A stretch of 13,041 bases of DNA from Actinomycetota bacterium (GTDB taxonomy: Bacteria; Actinomycetota; Acidimicrobiia; Acidimicrobiales; Ilumatobacteraceae), in the NCBI GenBank assembly GCA_005800965.1, contig SYEA01000046.1:1-13041 (forward strand), written 5' to 3'. Both the position numbers and the translations under genes were made by a program. Positions 11,040 through 13,041 of the stretch are shown piece after piece (the stretch's first letter is position 1; each line of letters begins with the position of its first letter). Under the pieces are notes generated by a model. The model was not told where the DNA came from and made no database searches. It was given only the letters and a program-made list of their open reading frames with translations.

Positions 11040-13041
11040 ATGATTGCTAAAGACAACGTGTCACTGGCCGTGCTCGCCGAACTTGCCGCCAGTCACGGCC
11101 GCACATTGGGCATCGGGGTTCCTGCGGGTGCCGTGGTGGGGTGGGCAGAAAACGCTCGCCCACTGCTGCTGAGCGCACTAGCCCGCACGCGCCCGCGCAA
11201 CATTTTGGTGGTGGCGGTGCCCACCGATTCGCAGGCCCGTGTGTTGTACGACGATTTGCGCGCATACAGCGATGCGGCGGTGGCGTATTTTCCGGCGTGG
11301 GAAACCCTGCCGTTCGAACGGGTGAGCCCCGGCATCGAAACGATGGGCGAACGAATGCGCTTGGTGTCACAGTTGCGCAGCGCAACGGCGCCGCAAATTG
11401 TCATCGCGCCGATTCGGGCCCTGTTGCAGCGGCTCAGCCCGGCTGCATTGACCTTCGAGCCAATCGTGATTCGTCGCGGTGCAACGCTCGATCTTGATGC
11501 CATCGCCACGACACTCGTGGAATGGGGATACGCGCGCGAGCAACTCACCGAACATCGTGGCGAGTTCGCCCAACGTGGCGCCATCTTCGACGTGTTCGAC
11601 GCCACCGCCGATGCACCAGTGCGAGTCGAGTTGTGGGGGGACGAAGTCGAACGGCTGAGCACTTTTTCGGTAACCGATCAGCGCAGCACCGGCGAACTCG
11701 ACGAAGTGGTGTTGTATCCGGCTCGTGAATTGCTGATCGATGACAACATCGCGGCTCGCGCCGAGCAGTTGAGCACCACCGAGCCGTGGGGTCGCGAACA
11801 GTGGGAGCGCATCGCCCAACGCAGCGGCTTTGAAGGAATGGAGAACTGGCTGGCCTGGCTCGTCGACGATTCAACGACGTTGCTCGACGTGTTGCCGGCC
11901 CACGCCGGGCTCGTGGTGTGCGACCCTGCATACCTGCGCTCGCGGGCGCGCGAGTTGCACAAAGAAGAGCGTGCCGTAGCCGAAGCACTGGCCTCAACGT
12001 GGTCGTTTGCCATCGACGAAGACATGCCCCGACTGCACGTGGATGTCGACACGTTGTTAGAGCGCACCACCACAGAGTTGGTGTTGGCGATTACTTCACC
12101 TGGCTTGGGCGAACCAACGGATGGTGCAATCGACGTGGCCGTGAGCCGCTGGGGTTCGCCAGCCAACACCACCGAGCGGCTGGCCGAACGACTACGGGAA
12201 CTACTGCAGATCAACTTTCAGATCGTGCTCGCCTATGACAGCAACGAGTCGGCCACCCGTGTTCGACACGAACTCGCATCGTATGGAATACCCGTCGTAT
12301 ACGCCGCCCCCGGTGCGATACCCAAGTCGTCGTTTTCGCGGAATGTGGTCACGGTCGTGGTGCAGCAGTTGCACGAGGGCTTCGTATTGCCAACGGTCTC
12401 GATCATGGTGGCGACCGAAGCCGAAATTTCGGGTCGTCGCCTCACGCGTCGTCGTCGCACACGCCGCCGTGGGGCCGCCACGATGTTCGAGGATCTCAAG
12501 GCTGGCGATCATGTGGTGCACGACGTGCACGGCATCGGCGTGTTCGAGGGCATGGCGCGACGCAAACTCGACGGGGTCGAACGCGACTTTCTACACCTGC
12601 GATACGCCGACGGCAGTCTGTTCGTGCTCAGCGATCAGATCGACTTCGTGCGGCAATACGTGGGCGGCGACGCGCCACCGCTCAACAAGATGGGTGGCGC
12701 AGATTTCGCGCGCATCAAACAGCGGGTACGCAACGACCTGCGGGTGATTGCCCAAGAACTGGTGGTGCTGTACCAGCGACGACTGCACACGCCTGGGCAC
12801 GCGTTTAGCCCCGACACACCGTGGCAAACCGAAATGGAAGCCGCGTTTCCGTTCGTAGAAACCCCCGACCAATTCGAAGCAATCATCGCCGTGAAGCAAG
12901 ACATGGAAAGTGCCAGCCCGATGGATCGTCTCGTATGTGCACAACTGCGCGATAGCTGCGCATTTCGCCCCAAGCCTCAGCACCTGTGCGCAGCAATGCA
13001 CTTTCGTTCAGGCGCAGCGCAGTGCGCAGCACTTGCTCGCG
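11040..13041 (+). CDS. mfd: Transcription-repair coupling factor Mfd, N-terminal half, disrupted near the right edge
   Basis: Mfd displaces stalled RNA polymerase and recruits UvrA. The ATG lies 12 nt after pth. Recognisable parts are the UvrB-like domain 1 (YFPAWETLPFERVSPG, IVIAPIRALLQRL), domain 2 (RRGATLDLDAIATTLVEWGY, REQLTEHRGEFAQRG, ELWGDEVERL), a poly-Arg stretch RRLTRRRRTRRRG near residue 465-478, and the polymerase-interacting domain (LKAGDHVVHDVHGIGVFEGM, DFLHLRYADGSLFVL). The translocase opening (WQTEMEAAFPFVETPDQFEAI, MDRLVC) follows, ending at residue 633. Canonical Mfd then reads GD-G-GKT (Walker A). Here, from about 12940, the frame stays open but reads AQLRDSCAFRPKP and onwards with no Mfd similarity. 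Residues 1-633 are confident; the last 102 bases are not Mfd. Confidence 0.9.
   Translation, partial: MIAKDNVSLAVLAELAASHGRTLGIGVPAGAVVGWAENARPLLLSALARTRPRNILVVAVPTDSQARVLYDDLRAYSDAAVAYFPAWETLPFERVSPGIETMGERMRLVSQLRSATAPQIVIAPIRALLQRLSPAALTFEPIVIRRGATLDLDAIATTLVEWGYAREQLTEHRGEFAQRGAIFDVFDATADAPVRVELWGDEVERLSTFSVTDQRSTGELDEVVLYPARELLIDDNIAARAEQLSTTEPWGREQWERIAQRSGFEGMENWLAWLVDDSTTLLDVLPAHAGLVVCDPAYLRSRARELHKEERAVAEALASTWSFAIDEDMPRLHVDVDTLLERTTTELVLAITSPGLGEPTDGAIDVAVSRWGSPANTTERLAERLRELLQINFQIVLAYDSNESATRVRHELASYGIPVVYAAPGAIPKSSFSRNVVTVVVQQLHEGFVLPTVSIMVATEAEISGRRLTRRRRTRRRGAATMFEDLKAGDHVVHDVHGIGVFEGMARRKLDGVERDFLHLRYADGSLFVLSDQIDFVRQYVGGDAPPLNKMGGADFARIKQRVRNDLRVIAQELVVLYQRRLHTPGHAFSPDTPWQTEMEAAFPFVETPDQFEAIIAVKQDMESASPMDRLVCAQLRDSCAFRPKPQHLCAAMHFRSGAAQCAALAR
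12940..13041. other. Non-Mfd sequence at the window end (insertion or chimeric join)
   Basis: These 102 bases replace the expected Walker A region. They are rich in CTGCGC and GTGCGCAGCA motifs (TGTGCGCAGCA near 12985 and AGTGCGCAGCA near 13022). A minus-strand frame reads like ordinary protein (REQVLRTALRLNESALL ... GAEAWGEMRSYRA) and is open to the window edge, whereas the plus-strand mfd frame is Cys/Ala/Gln-rich and unlike its upstream part. No terminal inverted repeat or target duplication can be judged because the far end is out of view. Confidence 0.5.

Noticed and set aside
12436..12480. CGTCGT-rich stretch in mfd as a repeat element
   Set aside because: It encodes a run of Arg codons in a variable interdomain loop of Mfd; simple codon repetition explains it.
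12936..13041. Intein inserted at the Mfd P-loop (Cys633 as first residue)
   Set aside because: Inteins favour P-loops and begin with Cys, but the following residues (A-Q-L-R-D-S-C) do not resemble an intein N-terminal splicing block, and the C-terminal part is outside the window.

Overview
The window looks like a housekeeping stretch from a GC-rich actinobacterium, most likely of the class Acidimicrobiia (Ilumatobacter-like). Three things suggest this: the order metG-tatD-[cell-wall gene]-rsmA-ispE ... tRNA-Gln-prs-rplY-pth-mfd, which is an actinobacterial arrangement; a bS22-type (AURKAIP1/COX24) mini ribosomal protein; and several starts that look leaderless, with a TANNNT -10 box 6-8 nt before the initiation codon. 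The lineage is inferred from gene order and protein feel, not from a search.

Layout. At the left edge the 5' part of sufB (Fe-S cluster assembly) runs leftwards off the window. Divergent from it is a tight rightward operon, ychF - DUF192 gene - rsmI, joined by ATGA stop/start overlaps. An acyl-CoA thioesterase-like gene on the minus strand converges on rsmI and diverges from metG. From metG a second rightward operon follows: metG - tatD - small membrane-anchored protein with a degenerate double-psi beta-barrel - rsmA - ispE, with the last three genes overlapping. Converging on ispE is the 31-codon bS22-type gene. Then come tRNA-Gln(UUG), prs, rplY (CTC-type bL25), pth and the first half of mfd. 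Most of the genes serve translation (initiator aminoacylation, 16S rRNA methylation, ribosomal proteins, peptidyl-tRNA recycling) or core precursors (PRPP, isoprenoid diphosphates).

Main observations. (1) A short palindrome, GTCGCG-N(1-5)-AGCGA(C), occurs five times, each time at a gene edge or in a non-conserved terminal extension; one pair forms a 30-bp tandem repeat that extends the DUF192 protein. This looks like an undescribed REP-like or palindromic protein-extension element. (2) Two divergent gene pairs appear to use back-to-back -10 boxes that share one TA dinucleotide. (3) mfd reads normally up to the Cys just before the Walker A loop and then loses all similarity for the final 102 bases: an insertion or a chimeric contig end. 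(4) The position held by rpfB in related actinobacteria is occupied by a small double-psi barrel protein whose acidic active-site motifs seem lost. (5) glmU, normally between tRNA-Gln and prs, is absent.

No CRISPR array, insertion sequence, rRNA or convincing rho-independent terminator is visible, and no gene-free stretch exceeds 300 bases. All assignments rest on reading motifs by eye.
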